A DNA stretch of 64,000 nucleotides from Streptomyces sp. TRM68416 (GTDB lineage: Bacteria; Actinomycetota; Actinomycetes; Streptomycetales; Streptomycetaceae), in assembly GCF_014596915.1 (NCBI RefSeq), contig NZ_JACVWU010000011.1:211918-275917 (forward strand), in the 5' to 3' direction. The notes below the pieces were generated by a model. That model did not search any database. It was given only the letters and a program-made list of their open reading frames with translations, and was not told the DNA's origin. Shown here in pieces: positions 8,270-16,279 of this stretch. Every line of letters begins with the position of its first letter. The first letter of the stretch is position 1. The translations under genes were made by a program, and so were the position numbers.

Positions 8270-9409
8270 GTGACGTTCCCGGTAGTCGGCATGGTCGGCG
8301 GGGGCCAGCTCGCTCGTATGACACACGAGGCAGGCATCCCGCTGGGCATCAGGTTCAAGCTCCTCAGTGACACCCCGCAGGATTCCGCGGCCCAGGTGGT
8401 GAGCGAAGTCGTCGTCGGCGACTACCGCGACCTGGACACGCTGCGTGACTTCGCGCGCGGATGCGATGTGATCACCTTCGATCACGAACATGTACCCACC
8501 GAGCACCTCCGGGCCCTGGAGGCGGACGGCATCCCCGTGCGCCCCGGGCCCGACGCGCTTCAGCACGCCCAGGACAAGGGCGTGATGCGGGCCAAGCTCG
8601 ACGCGATCGGAGTGCCCTGCCCACGGCACCGCATCGTCAGCGACCCGGCCGACGTGGCCGCCTTCGCGGGGGAGGGCGACGGCTTCCCCGTCGTCCTCAA
8701 GACCGTGCGCGGCGGCTACGACGGCAAGGGCGTGTGGGTCGTGGACTCCGCCGAGGAGGCGGAGGCCCCCTTCAAGGCCGGCGTGCCCGTGCTCGCCGAG
8801 GAGAAGGTCGACTTCGTGCGGGAGCTCGCCGCCAACGTCGTACGCTCCCCGCACGGCCAGGCCGTCGCCTACCCGGTCGTGGAGTCCCGGCAGGTCGACG
8901 GCGTGTGCGACACCGTGATCGCCCCGGCCCCCGACCTCGACGAGGCCCTCGCGCTGCGGGCCGAGGAGATGGCCCTGCGCATCGCCAAGGAACTGGACGT
9001 CGTCGGCCACCTCGCCGTCGAACTGTTCCAGACCCGCGACGGCCGCATCCTCGTCAACGAACTCGCCATGCGCCCCCACAACTCGGGCCACTGGAGCCAG
9101 GACGGCGCGATCACCAGCCAGTTCGCCAACCACGTCCGGGCCGTCCTCGACCTCCCCCTCGGCGACCCGCGCCCGCGCGCGAAGTGGACGGTCATGGTCA
9201 ACGTCCTCGGCGGCGACTACCCGGACATGTACTCCGCGTACCTGCACTGCATGGCCCGCGACCCCCAGCTGAAGATCCACATGTACGGCAAGGACGTGAA
9301 GCCCGGCCGCAAGGTCGGCCACGTCAACACGTACGGCGACGACCTGGACGACGTACTGGAACGCGCCCACCACGCCGCCGGCTACCTGAGAGGCACGATC
9401 ACCGATTGA
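8270..9409 (+). CDS. purK: 5-(carboxyamino)imidazole ribonucleotide synthase PurK
   Basis: A 379-residue ATP-grasp enzyme that converts AIR, bicarbonate and ATP to N5-CAIR in purine synthesis. The N-terminal Rossmann-like start VVGMVGGGQLARM, the ATP-grasp region (FPVVLKTVRGGYDGKGVWV) and the family stretch VNELAMRPHNSGHWSQDGA are clear. The GTG at 8270 gives the standard N-terminus. Its partner purE follows, but the two are separated by 246 bases holding a terminator-like hairpin and a copied purE fragment, so they may not be strictly co-transcribed. Confidence 0.95.
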   Translation: MTFPVVGMVGGGQLARMTHEAGIPLGIRFKLLSDTPQDSAAQVVSEVVVGDYRDLDTLRDFARGCDVITFDHEHVPTEHLRALEADGIPVRPGPDALQHAQDKGVMRAKLDAIGVPCPRHRIVSDPADVAAFAGEGDGFPVVLKTVRGGYDGKGVWVVDSAEEAEAPFKAGVPVLAEEKVDFVRELAANVVRSPHGQAVAYPVVESRQVDGVCDTVIAPAPDLDEALALRAEEMALRIAKELDVVGHLAVELFQTRDGRILVNELAMRPHNSGHWSQDGAITSQFANHVRAVLDLPLGDPRPRAKWTVMVNVLGGDYPDMYSAYLHCMARDPQLKIHMYGKDVKPGRKVGHVNTYGDDLDDVLERAHHAAGYLRGTITD

Positions 9410-9415
9410 CCTCGG

Positions 9416-9436
9416 CCCCTCCCCGCTGGGGAGGGG
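9416..9436 (+). terminator. GC-rich hairpin after purK
   Basis: Perfect 9-bp stem CCCCTCCCC / GGGGAGGGG with a GCT loop, starting about 6 bases after the purK stop. A second perfect hairpin, GTCATGGC / GCCATGAC, follows at 9440-9459. There is no U-tract, so partial termination or mRNA 3'-end protection are both possible. Confidence 0.6.
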
Positions 9437-9487
9437 GCTGTCATGGCTCGCGCCATGACGCTTCCTGCCCGGCGCCGGTCGGCGATT

Positions 9488-9534
9488 CGCGGGCGCCGGG
9501 GGAGCCGCACACCTCCCCGGCATGCTCGCCTCCG
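9488..9534 (+). repeat. Partial purE copy between purK and purE
   Basis: These 47 bases match purE positions 9841-9887 at 45 of 47 sites. They correspond to the purE segment coding for AGGAAHLPGMLAS, but here they lie outside any gene and are followed by unrelated sequence. It is a remnant of a local duplication or recombination. Confidence 0.9.
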
Positions 9535-9655
9535 AAGCGGTACTTGAATGCCCGCTTCCCACACTTGGCCCCATTGGTCCCCACGCCTCACGCGCTAGCG
9601 TCTCCGATGTAAGCCGGTCCGGCGCACTGAGAATCCCGTATGCAAGGAGAATGAG

Positions 9656-10186
9656 ATGAGCCCAGTCGTAGGCATCGTCATGGGGTCGGACTCCGACTGG
9701 CCGGTCATGGAGGCCGCCGCCCAGGCGCTGGACGAGTTCGAGATCGCGTACGAGGTCGACGTCGTCTCGGCGCACCGCATGCCGCGCGAGATGATCTCCT
9801 ACGGCGAACAGGCCGCGGAGCGGGGCATCAAGGTGATCATCGCGGGCGCCGGGGGAGCCGCGCACCTTCCCGGCATGCTCGCCTCCGTCACCCCCCTTCC
9901 CGTGATCGGCGTTCCGGTGCCGCTGAAGTACCTCGACGGCATGGACTCCCTGCTGTCCATCGTGCAGATGCCGGCCGGGGTCCCCGTCGCGACCGTCTCC
10001 GTCGCCGGGGCCCGCAACGCCGGTCTGCTGGCCGCCCGGATCCTCGCCGCGCACGACGAGGAACTCCTCGGCCGGATGCGGGAGTTCCAGCAGGAGCTGA
10101 ACGACCAGGCCACCGAGAAGGGCAAGCGCCTGCGCGCCAAGGTCGACGGCGGCGGCAACGGCTTCGGCTTCGGCTCCGGGAAGTGA
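9656..10186 (+). CDS. purE: N5-carboxyaminoimidazole ribonucleotide mutase PurE
   Basis: A 176-residue class I PurE that converts N5-CAIR to CAIR after PurK. Signature motifs are GIVMGSDSDWPVM, VVSAHRMP and the glycine-rich AGAGGAAHLPGM. The C-terminus has a Gly/Phe-rich tail (GGGNGFGFGSGK). A strong AAGGAG lies upstream of the ATG. The stop overlaps the start of the following dipeptidase gene (GTGA), so the two are translationally coupled. Confidence 0.96.
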   Translation: MSPVVGIVMGSDSDWPVMEAAAQALDEFEIAYEVDVVSAHRMPREMISYGEQAAERGIKVIIAGAGGAAHLPGMLASVTPLPVIGVPVPLKYLDGMDSLLSIVQMPAGVPVATVSVAGARNAGLLAARILAAHDEELLGRMREFQQELNDQATEKGKRLRAKVDGGGNGFGFGSGK

Positions 10187-11376
10187 CGCCGGTGAGCGCG
10201 CTGGAGGAGGCCCGCGAGCTGCTGCGGGAGTTCCCCGTCGTCGACGGGCACAACGACCTGCCCTGGGCCCTGCGCGAGCAGGTCCGCTACGACCTCGACG
10301 CCCGCGACATCGGCACGGACCAGGCTGCTCACCTGCACACCGACATCCCGCGGCTGCGTGCGGGCGGCGTCGGGGCGCAGTACTGGTCGGTGTACGTCCG
10401 CGCCGACCTGCCCGACCCGGTGCCGGCCACGCTGGAACAGATCGACTGCGTACGGCAGCTGATCGACCGTCACCCGGCCGACCTGCGGGCCGCGTTGACC
10501 GCCGCGGACCTCGAAGCGGCGCGCGCGGAAGGCCGTATCGCCTCGCTCATGGGGGCGGAGGGCGGGCACTCGATCGCCAACTCCCTCGGTACGCTGCGCG
10601 CGTTGTACGCCCTCGGCGTGCGGTACATGACCCTCACCCACAACGACAACGTGGACTGGGCCGACTCCGCGACCGACGAGCCGGGGGTCGGGGGACTGTC
10701 GGCCTTCGGCCGGGCGGTCGTGCGGGAGATGAACCGCGAGGGCATGCTGGTCGACCTCTCGCACGTCGCCGCCACGACCATGCGGGACGCGCTGGACACC
10801 ACGTCAGCGCCGGTGGTCTTCTCCCACTCCTCCTCCCGGGCCGTGTGCGACCACCCCCGCAACATCCCCGACGATGTCCTGGAGCGGCTGCCCGCCAACG
10901 GCGGCGTCGCGATGGTGACGTTCGTGCCGAAGTTCGTGCTCCAGGCGGCGGTCGACTGGACTGCCGCGGCCGACGAGAACATGCGCGAGCACGGCTTCCA
11001 CCACCTCGACACGACCGCCGAGGCGATGAAGGTGCACCGCGCCTTCGAGGAGCGCTACCCGCGCCCGGTCGCCACGGTGTCGACGGTCGCCGACCACCTC
11101 GACCACATGCGCGAGGTCGCGGGCGTCGACCATCTCGGCATCGGCGGCGACTACGACGGCACGGCCTTCACCCCGGACGGCCTCGACGACGTCTCCGGCT
11201 ATCCGAACCTGATCGCGGAGCTGCTGGACCGCGGCTGGTCCAAGGCGGACCTGGCCAAGCTGACCTGGCAGAACTCCGTACGGGTGCTGGGCGCCGCGGA
11301 GGACGTGGCCCGCGATCTGCAGGCCACGCGCTCGCCGTCCAACGCCACGATCGAGGAGCTGGACGGCTCGACGTGA
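10183..11376 (+). CDS. Membrane dipeptidase, peptidase family M19
   Basis: A 397-residue zinc dipeptidase of the renal-dipeptidase family. All five metal ligands of the family are visible: His and Asp in DGHNDLPWAL (residue 26 region), Glu in MGAEGGHS, His in LVDLSHVAA and His in VFSHSSSR; the later GIGGDYDG motif is also present. It cleaves dipeptides with broad specificity. The GTG start overlaps the purE stop; a second GTG at 10192 is nearly as good. A strong terminator (11381-11414) follows. There is no signal peptide, so it is probably cytoplasmic. Confidence 0.92.
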   Translation: MTPVSALEEARELLREFPVVDGHNDLPWALREQVRYDLDARDIGTDQAAHLHTDIPRLRAGGVGAQYWSVYVRADLPDPVPATLEQIDCVRQLIDRHPADLRAALTAADLEAARAEGRIASLMGAEGGHSIANSLGTLRALYALGVRYMTLTHNDNVDWADSATDEPGVGGLSAFGRAVVREMNREGMLVDLSHVAATTMRDALDTTSAPVVFSHSSSRAVCDHPRNIPDDVLERLPANGGVAMVTFVPKFVLQAAVDWTAAADENMREHGFHHLDTTAEAMKVHRAFEERYPRPVATVSTVADHLDHMREVAGVDHLGIGGDYDGTAFTPDGLDDVSGYPNLIAELLDRGWSKADLAKLTWQNSVRVLGAAEDVARDLQATRSPSNATIEELDGST

Positions 11377-11380
11377 CGTG

Positions 11381-11414
11381 CGGTGGTACCGGAAACTGCT
11401 TTCCGGTACCACCG
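11381..11414 (+). terminator. Strong hairpin terminator after the purE-dipeptidase operon
   Basis: Perfect 15-bp inverted repeat (CGGTGGTACCGGAAA / TTTCCGGTACCACCG) with a 4-base CTGC loop, beginning 4 bases after the dipeptidase stop. There is no U-tract, but the stem is exceptionally stable. Confidence 0.85.
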
Positions 11415-11470
11415 ACCGCGCCGGCGGGGGTGCCAGGCGGTTACGGTTCGTCACGGCCGTACCGTAGAAC

Positions 11471-11486
11471 CTGACACTGATGTCAG
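11471..11486. promoter_or_regulatory. 16-bp palindrome, candidate MerR operator
   Basis: CTGACA-CTGA-TGTCAG is a perfect dyad 24 bases upstream of the MerR-family gene. MerR proteins bind palindromes inside promoters with long spacers and usually regulate their own gene, so this is the most likely autoregulatory site. Confidence 0.6.
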
Positions 11487-11510
11487 AATCAAGCCTCGGT
11501 GGGGGACGGC

Positions 11511-11870
11511 ATGCGGATCGGTGAACTGGCCCGGCGCACCGGCGTGAGCGAGCGGTCGCTGCGCTACTACGAGGCCCAGGGGCTGTTGCGCGCGGAGCGC
11601 ACCCCGGGTGGCCACCGCGACTATCCCGAGGCGGCCGTGGACCGGGTCGTCCGGATCCAGGAACTGTTCGCGGCGGGCCTGCACAGCAGCCGTATCGCCC
11701 AGCTCCTGCCCTGCATGCGGGACACCGACGGCGGCCCCTCGGCCGTCGCCACGCCCCGGCTGGTCCGGGACCTGACCGAGGAGCGCGACCGCATCGACCG
11801 GATGATCGCCGACCTGGTGCGCTCCCGGGAGACCCTCGACGAGGTGATCGAGGCGGCGCAGGGCGGCTGA
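11511..11870 (+). CDS. MerR family transcriptional regulator
   Basis: A 119-residue regulator with the N-terminal winged HTH of the MerR family (MRIGELARRTGVSERSLRYYEAQGL, quoted here in part: RIGELARRTGVSERSLRYYE) and a C-terminal coiled-coil dimerisation helix (about residues 80-110). Only one cysteine is present (LLPCM), so a metal or redox effector site like that of MerR or SoxR is not obvious. I chose the ATG at 11511 because GGGGGA lies 5 bases upstream; a GTG at 11499 is the alternative. It sits between two M19-family genes and may control the downstream one. Confidence 0.87.
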   Translation: MRIGELARRTGVSERSLRYYEAQGLLRAERTPGGHRDYPEAAVDRVVRIQELFAAGLHSSRIAQLLPCMRDTDGGPSAVATPRLVRDLTEERDRIDRMIADLVRSRETLDEVIEAAQGG

Positions 11871-11988
11871 GCCCGGGGTGGGGTCGCTGAACCGGCGGAC
11901 GCCCGAACGCCCCGTCCACCAGGAAGCCTTCCCGGACCCCGTGCGACGGTGACCGTACAGCGACCCCCGCGCACGTACGGAGCCCGCC

Positions 11989-13197
11989 ATGGCAGACCTC
12001 CAGGACGACCTGCACCCCACGACCGAGGTCGGCGCGCTCGACGACCTGCCCCTGGACGGCCCTTTCCCGGTCGAGCCGCCCGCCACGGTCGACCCGCCCG
12101 CTCTGATGGAGCCGCCTGCCCTGATGGAGCCGCCCGCTCCGGCCGTAGCCGCTGCGGCCGTCGTCGACCCGGATGCCGTCGACCCGGACGCCGGGCCGCT
12201 GGAGCGCGCGCACGCCCTCCTGGCAGCCCACCCCGTCGCCGACGGCTACAGCGGACTGCCCTGGGCGCTGCGCCACCTGCCCTGGTACGACCTCGAACTG
12301 GGCGAGAGCGCCGTCGACACCGACGTACCGCGGCTGCGCCAGGGCCACGTCGGCGCGTTGTTCTGCTCGCTGCACCTGCCCGAGGGGCTGGCCGCCGACC
12401 GTGCCGTGGCCGCCACCCTCGAGCAGCTGGACCTGGTCCGCACGGTGATCGCCGCCCACCCCGAGGGGCTGCGGCTGGCCCGCACCGCCGGGCAGGTCAT
12501 CGACGCCCGCAACTGCGGCCGGGCGGCGGTGCTGCTGGGCCCGGCGACGGCCGCCGCGCTCGACGACTCGCTCGGCATCCTGCGCGTCCTGCACAGCCTC
12601 GGGCTGCGCGTGCTGACCCTGTCCGGCACCTCCTGGGCCAGCGAGGCGGGGCTGACCCGGTTCGGCGAGGAGGTCGTCCGCGAGATGAACCGGCTCGGCG
12701 TCCTCGCCGACCTGTCCGGCGCCTCCGAGCAGACGATCCGACGGGTGCTGGCGGCCTCCAAGACGCCGGTGCTGTTCACCCGCTCCGCCGCCCGCGCCCT
12801 GCGCCCGCACCCGGCCAACCTGCCCGACGAGCTGCTCGCCGAGCTGGGAGCGGCGAAGGGGCTGTGCATGGTGCCGCTGACCGCCGAGCAGACCGGGCCG
12901 TCCGTCCGGGACGTCGCCGACCACCTCGACCACGTCCGTGCGGTCGCGGGACCCGGCTGCGTGGGCCTGTCCGGCACCTACGACGCCGGCACCGCCCACC
13001 CCCAGGACCTCGCCGACGCCTCCTGCTACCCGCACCTCGTCGCCGAACTGCTCCACCGCGGCTGGACGGAGACCGACCTGTCCCTGCTGACCTGGGGCAA
13101 CGCCCAGCGCGTCCTGCGCACCGCCGATTTCACGGCCCGGGCGGCCCAGCAGCGCCGGGAACCCTCGACCGCGCGGATCGCCGAGCTGGACGCGTAG
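11989..13197 (+). CDS. M19 dipeptidase-like protein, catalytically dead
   Basis: A 402-residue paralogue of the dipeptidase at 10183-11376, aligned along its length after an acidic, proline-rich N-terminal extension (about 65 residues with repeats of PPALMEPPA). Every metal ligand seen in the active paralogue is replaced: DGHND becomes DGYSG, MGAEGG becomes LGPATA, DLSHVA becomes DLSGAS, FSHSSS becomes FTRSAA, and GGDYDG becomes SGTYDAG. It therefore cannot bind zinc in the usual way and is probably a pseudoenzyme with a binding or regulatory role. GGAG lies 6 bases before the ATG. The open frame is intact, which argues against simple decay. Confidence 0.85.
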   Translation: MADLQDDLHPTTEVGALDDLPLDGPFPVEPPATVDPPALMEPPALMEPPAPAVAAAAVVDPDAVDPDAGPLERAHALLAAHPVADGYSGLPWALRHLPWYDLELGESAVDTDVPRLRQGHVGALFCSLHLPEGLAADRAVAATLEQLDLVRTVIAAHPEGLRLARTAGQVIDARNCGRAAVLLGPATAAALDDSLGILRVLHSLGLRVLTLSGTSWASEAGLTRFGEEVVREMNRLGVLADLSGASEQTIRRVLAASKTPVLFTRSAARALRPHPANLPDELLAELGAAKGLCMVPLTAEQTGPSVRDVADHLDHVRAVAGPGCVGLSGTYDAGTAHPQDLADASCYPHLVAELLHRGWTETDLSLLTWGNAQRVLRTADFTARAAQQRREPSTARIAELDA

Positions 13198-13315
13198 CCC
13201 TGCCGGTAAGCCGAACGCCGCCCAGGGACGTGCGGCAGAATGCCGAAAGACGCCGTTTCGGCCGACTGAGCCTCGGCCGAAGCGGTGTCGCTGCGCCGGC
13301 TGGGCAGGGCCGTCT

Positions 13316-13375
13316 GCGTCTGCGGGATTGTGGGGGCTGGTTGCGCAGTTCCCCGCGCCCCTGGCGGGGCGCTGA
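13316..13375. repeat. Dispersed Streptomyces hairpin element
   Basis: The stretch reading TGGTTGCGCAGTTCCCCGCG followed by GCGCCCC-TGGC-GGGGCGC looks like a family that, from memory, recurs many times in Streptomyces intergenic DNA. Here it lies between the convergent M19-like gene and UDP-glucose dehydrogenase and can serve as terminator for both. Confidence 0.6.
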
Positions 13376-13385
13376 CAGCCCGGCG

Positions 13386-14729
13386 TTACGCGTTCGGGCG
13401 GCCCATCGCCCGGTACGTCCAGCCCGCCTTGCGCCACAGTTCCGGGTCGAGGGCGTTGCGGCCGTCGAGGATGAGGCGGGTGGCCGTGAGTTCACCGAGG
13501 GCCGCGGGGTCCAGCTCGCGGAACTCCCGCCACTCCGTCAGGTGGAGTACGGCGTCGGCGCCGCGTACGGCCGCCTCGGCGGAGTCGGCGTAGCCGAGGG
13601 TCGGGAAGAGGCGGCGGGCGTTGTCCATGCCCTTCGGGTCGTAGACGGTCACCTGGCCGCCCTGGAGGTGGATCTGCCCGGCGACGTTCAGCGCAGGCGA
13701 GTCCCGGACGTCGTCCGAGTCGGGCTTGAAGGTCGCGCCGAGGACCGCCACCCGCTTGCCGAGGAACGGCCCCCCGCCCAGCGCCTCCCGCGCCAGCTCC
13801 ACCATCTGGCCGCGCTGGCGCATGTTGATCGAGTCGATCTCGCGCAGGAAGGTCAGCGCCTGGTCGGCGCCCAGCTCACCGGCGCGGGCCATGAAGGCGC
13901 GGATGTCCTTCGGCAGGCAGCCGCCGCCGAAGCCGATGCCGGCGCGCAGGAACTTCCGGCCGATCCGGTCGTCGTAGCCGATCGCCTCCGCCAGCCGGGC
14001 GACGTCGCCGCCCGCGGCCTCGCACATCTCCGCCATCGCGTTGATGAAGGAGATCTTGGTGGCGAGGAAGGAGTTCGCGGAGGTCTTCACCAGCTCGGCG
14101 GTGGGGAAGTCGGTGACGACGAAGGGCGTCCCCTCCGCGAGCGGCGTGGCGTACACCTCGCGCAGCAGCTTCTCCGCCCGCTCGCTGCGCACGCCCGCCA
14201 CGATCCGGTCGGGGTGCAGGGTGTCGCCGACGGCGAAGCCCTCGCGCAGGAACTCCGGGTTCCAGGCCAGCTCGGCGTCCTGCCCGGCCGGCGCGTGCGC
14301 GGCGAGGTAGGCGGCGAGGCGGTCGGCGGAGCCGACGGGGACGGTGGACTTGCCGACGACCAGGGCGGGGCGGGTCAGGTGCGGGGCGAGGAGTTCGAAG
14401 GCGCTCTCGACGTACGACATGTCGCAGGCGTACTCGCCGTGCCGCTGCGGAGTGTTCACGCACACGAAGTGCACGTCGCCGAAGGCCCCGACCTCGGCCC
14501 AGTCCATCGTGAAGCGCAGCCGCCCGGTGGAGCCCTCGATGCCCGCCACGTGCTTGTGGAGCAGTTCCTCGAGACCGGGCTCGTACATCGGGACCCGGCC
14601 CTGCTGGAGCATCTCGATCTTCTCGGGCACGACGTCCAGGCCCAGGACCTCGAAACCGAGCTCGGCCATGGCCGCGGCGTGCGTGGCGCCGAGGTAGCCG
14701 GTGCCGATCACGGTGATCTTCAGGGCCAT
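13386..14729 (-). CDS. UDP-glucose 6-dehydrogenase
   Basis: A 447-residue UDP-glucose/GDP-mannose dehydrogenase. The N-terminal NAD domain begins ITVIGTGYLGATHAAAMAEL; the catalytic cysteine is in GFGGGCLPKDI; the C-terminal UDP-binding domain has GATFKPDSDDVRDSPAL. It oxidises UDP-glucose to UDP-glucuronate for cell-envelope glycans. I chose the ATG at 14729, preceded by GGAG; an upstream in-frame ATG would add four residues. It is divergent from the acyl-CoA dehydrogenase gene across 193 bases with an AT-rich promoter-like stretch (AAAATTTGAGTTACTTAACG at about 14858). Confidence 0.93.
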   Translation of the reverse strand: MALKITVIGTGYLGATHAAAMAELGFEVLGLDVVPEKIEMLQQGRVPMYEPGLEELLHKHVAGIEGSTGRLRFTMDWAEVGAFGDVHFVCVNTPQRHGEYACDMSYVESAFELLAPHLTRPALVVGKSTVPVGSADRLAAYLAAHAPAGQDAELAWNPEFLREGFAVGDTLHPDRIVAGVRSERAEKLLREVYATPLAEGTPFVVTDFPTAELVKTSANSFLATKISFINAMAEMCEAAGGDVARLAEAIGYDDRIGRKFLRAGIGFGGGCLPKDIRAFMARAGELGADQALTFLREIDSINMRQRGQMVELAREALGGGPFLGKRVAVLGATFKPDSDDVRDSPALNVAGQIHLQGGQVTVYDPKGMDNARRLFPTLGYADSAEAAVRGADAVLHLTEWREFRELDPAALGELTATRLILDGRNALDPELWRKAGWTYRAMGRPNA

Positions 14730-14922
14730 GGGGGACTCCATTGGGGTGGGGCGGCGGCGGTGCGCTGCCCGAGCATAGTCGGGGCATGGGAACGCGCCCC
14801 ACCGGGCACTTTTCCCCCTGTCGCCAAGCTCACGTATCACTTGCGTGAGCAGGCCCCTAAAATTTGAGTTACTTAACGGTAATTAGCACAGGCATCGCAG
14901 CGTCTTTGGAGCGTGAGAGACC

Positions 14923-16080
14923 TTGGCCGGATCGGCTGACTTCGACCTGTACCGCCCGTCCGAGGAGCACGACATGCTCCGTGACGCCGTCCGCTCGCTG
15001 GCCGAGGCGAAGATCGCGCCGTACGCCGCCGCGGTGGACGAGGAGGCCCGCTTCCCGCAGGAGGCGCTGGACGCCCTGGTCGCCAACGACCTGCACGCCG
15101 TGCACGTGCCCGAGGAGTTCGGCGGCGCCGGTGCCGACGCGCTGGCCACCGTGATCGTGATCGAGGAGGTCTCGCGCGTCTGCGCGTCCTCCTCCCTCAT
15201 CCCGGCCGTGAACAAGCTGGGCTCGCTGCCCGTCATCCTCTCCGGCTCCGAGGAGCTGAAGAAGAAGTACATGACCCCGCTCGCCAAGGGCGACGCGATG
15301 TTCTCGTACTGCCTCTCCGAGCCGGACGCGGGCTCCGACGCGGCCGGCATGAAGACCAAGGCGGTCCGCGACGGCGACCACTACGTCCTCAACGGCGTGA
15401 AGCGCTGGATCACCAACGCGGGCGTCTCCGAGTACTACACGGTGATGGCGGTCACGGACCCGTCCAAGCGCTCGAAGGGCATCTCGGCCTTCGTCGTCGA
15501 GAAGTCGGACGAGGGCGTCTCCTTCGGCGCCCCGGAGAAGAAGCTCGGCATCAAGGGCTCCCCGACCCGCGAGGTCTACCTCGACAACGTCCGCATCCCC
15601 GCCGACCGCATGATCGGCGAGGAGGGCACCGGCTTCGCCACCGCGATGAAGACCCTGGACCACACCCGCATCACCATTGCGGCCCAGGCCCTCGGCATCG
15701 CCCAGGGCGCCCTCGACTACGCCAAGGGCTACGTCCAGGAGCGCAAGCAGTTCGGCAAGCCGATCGGCGACTTCCAGGGCATCCAGTTCATGCTCGCCGA
15801 CATGGCCATGAAGATCTCGGCCGCCCGCGCCCTGACCTACCAGGCCGCCGCCGCCTCCGAGCGCGGTGACGCCGACCTCACCTACCTCGGCGCGGCCGCC
15901 AAGTGCTTCGCCTCCGACGTCGCCATGGAAGCCACCACCGACGCCGTCCAGCTCCTCGGCGGCTACGGCTACACCCGCGACTACCCGCTGGAGCGCATGA
16001 TGCGCGACGCGAAGATTACGCAGATTTATGAGGGCACGAACCAGGTCCAGCGCATCGTGATGGCAAGGAACCTTCCCTAG
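14923..16080 (+). CDS. Acyl-CoA dehydrogenase, FadE25-like; 3' end is an attachment site
   Basis: A 385-residue flavoprotein dehydrogenase that makes a trans-2 double bond in acyl-CoA. Signatures: CLSEPDAGSDAAGMKTKA (FAD/substrate loop), WITNAG, QFGKPIGDFQGIQ, and the C-terminal QLLGGYGYTRDYPLERMMRDAKI with the catalytic glutamate in QIYEGTNQVQR. The start is TTG with GGAG upstream. The last ~21 codons are duplicated at 23717-23784, because an integrative element has inserted here and supplies a replacement 3' end; the protein is kept intact. The codons just before the core (att acg cag att tat) are less GC-rich than the rest. Its purE-side neighbourhood resembles fadE25 of Mycobacterium tuberculosis. 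Confidence 0.93.
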   Translation: MAGSADFDLYRPSEEHDMLRDAVRSLAEAKIAPYAAAVDEEARFPQEALDALVANDLHAVHVPEEFGGAGADALATVIVIEEVSRVCASSSLIPAVNKLGSLPVILSGSEELKKKYMTPLAKGDAMFSYCLSEPDAGSDAAGMKTKAVRDGDHYVLNGVKRWITNAGVSEYYTVMAVTDPSKRSKGISAFVVEKSDEGVSFGAPEKKLGIKGSPTREVYLDNVRIPADRMIGEEGTGFATAMKTLDHTRITIAAQALGIAQGALDYAKGYVQERKQFGKPIGDFQGIQFMLADMAMKISAARALTYQAAAASERGDADLTYLGAAAKCFASDVAMEATTDAVQLLGGYGYTRDYPLERMMRDAKITQIYEGTNQVQRIVMARNLP

Positions 16081-16085
16081 CAGGG
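16018..16085 (+). other. attL: left attachment site, in the 3' end of the dehydrogenase gene
   Basis: 68 bases that run from codon Thr of TQIYEG to just past the TAG stop and match 23717-23784 with seven mismatches. The uninterrupted core is 16041-16064. The bases right of the core belong to the element and re-create the last codons (ARNLP) and the stop. Confidence 0.9.
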
Positions 16086-16090
16086 TTTTT

Positions 16091-16099
16091 GCAGGTCAG
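16091..16099 (+). promoter_or_regulatory. Candidate integrase arm-type site
   Basis: GCAGGTCAG, 27 bases right of the attL core. The same 9-mer is found inverted at 16220-16228 (CTGACCTGC) and directly at 23688-23696 near the right end. A weaker copy, ATGACCTGT, lies at about 23704-23712. Placement beside both cores fits arm sites for a tyrosine recombinase or its directionality factor. Confidence 0.5.
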
Positions 16100-16239
16100 G
16101 GGCTGTTTCGAGGGTCCGAGAGGGCCGCTTTGGCTTCCTGTCCGTTGCGGCCCGATCAGGGCCGTTCCTGGGCGTCATGCTGGGGGAATCCTGGGCGGAT
16201 GCCGGGCCGGAAACGGCCGCTGACCTGCACAAACAACGC

Positions 16240-16264
16240 AGCCCCCGGCGTGATGCCGGGGGCT
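16240..16264. terminator. Hairpin terminator of the integrase gene
   Basis: AGCCCCCGGC-GTGAT-GCCGGGGGCT, a perfect 10-bp stem 16 bases past the integrase stop; on the minus strand it is followed by a T-rich stretch (TTGTTTG). The host has a very similar hairpin just beyond the right attachment site (23800-23822). Confidence 0.8.
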
Positions 16265-16279
16265 GTTGTCGTATGCGGA

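Noticed and set aside
7643..10054. 803-residue minus-strand frame covering purK and purE
   Set aside because: Only the last 179 residues are a real protein (GtrA). The rest is antisense of purK/purE without a start signal or domain.
16018..16085. tRNA gene as integration target
   Set aside because: No cloverleaf-forming sequence is present at either end; the duplicated segment is coding sequence for the end of the acyl-CoA dehydrogenase.
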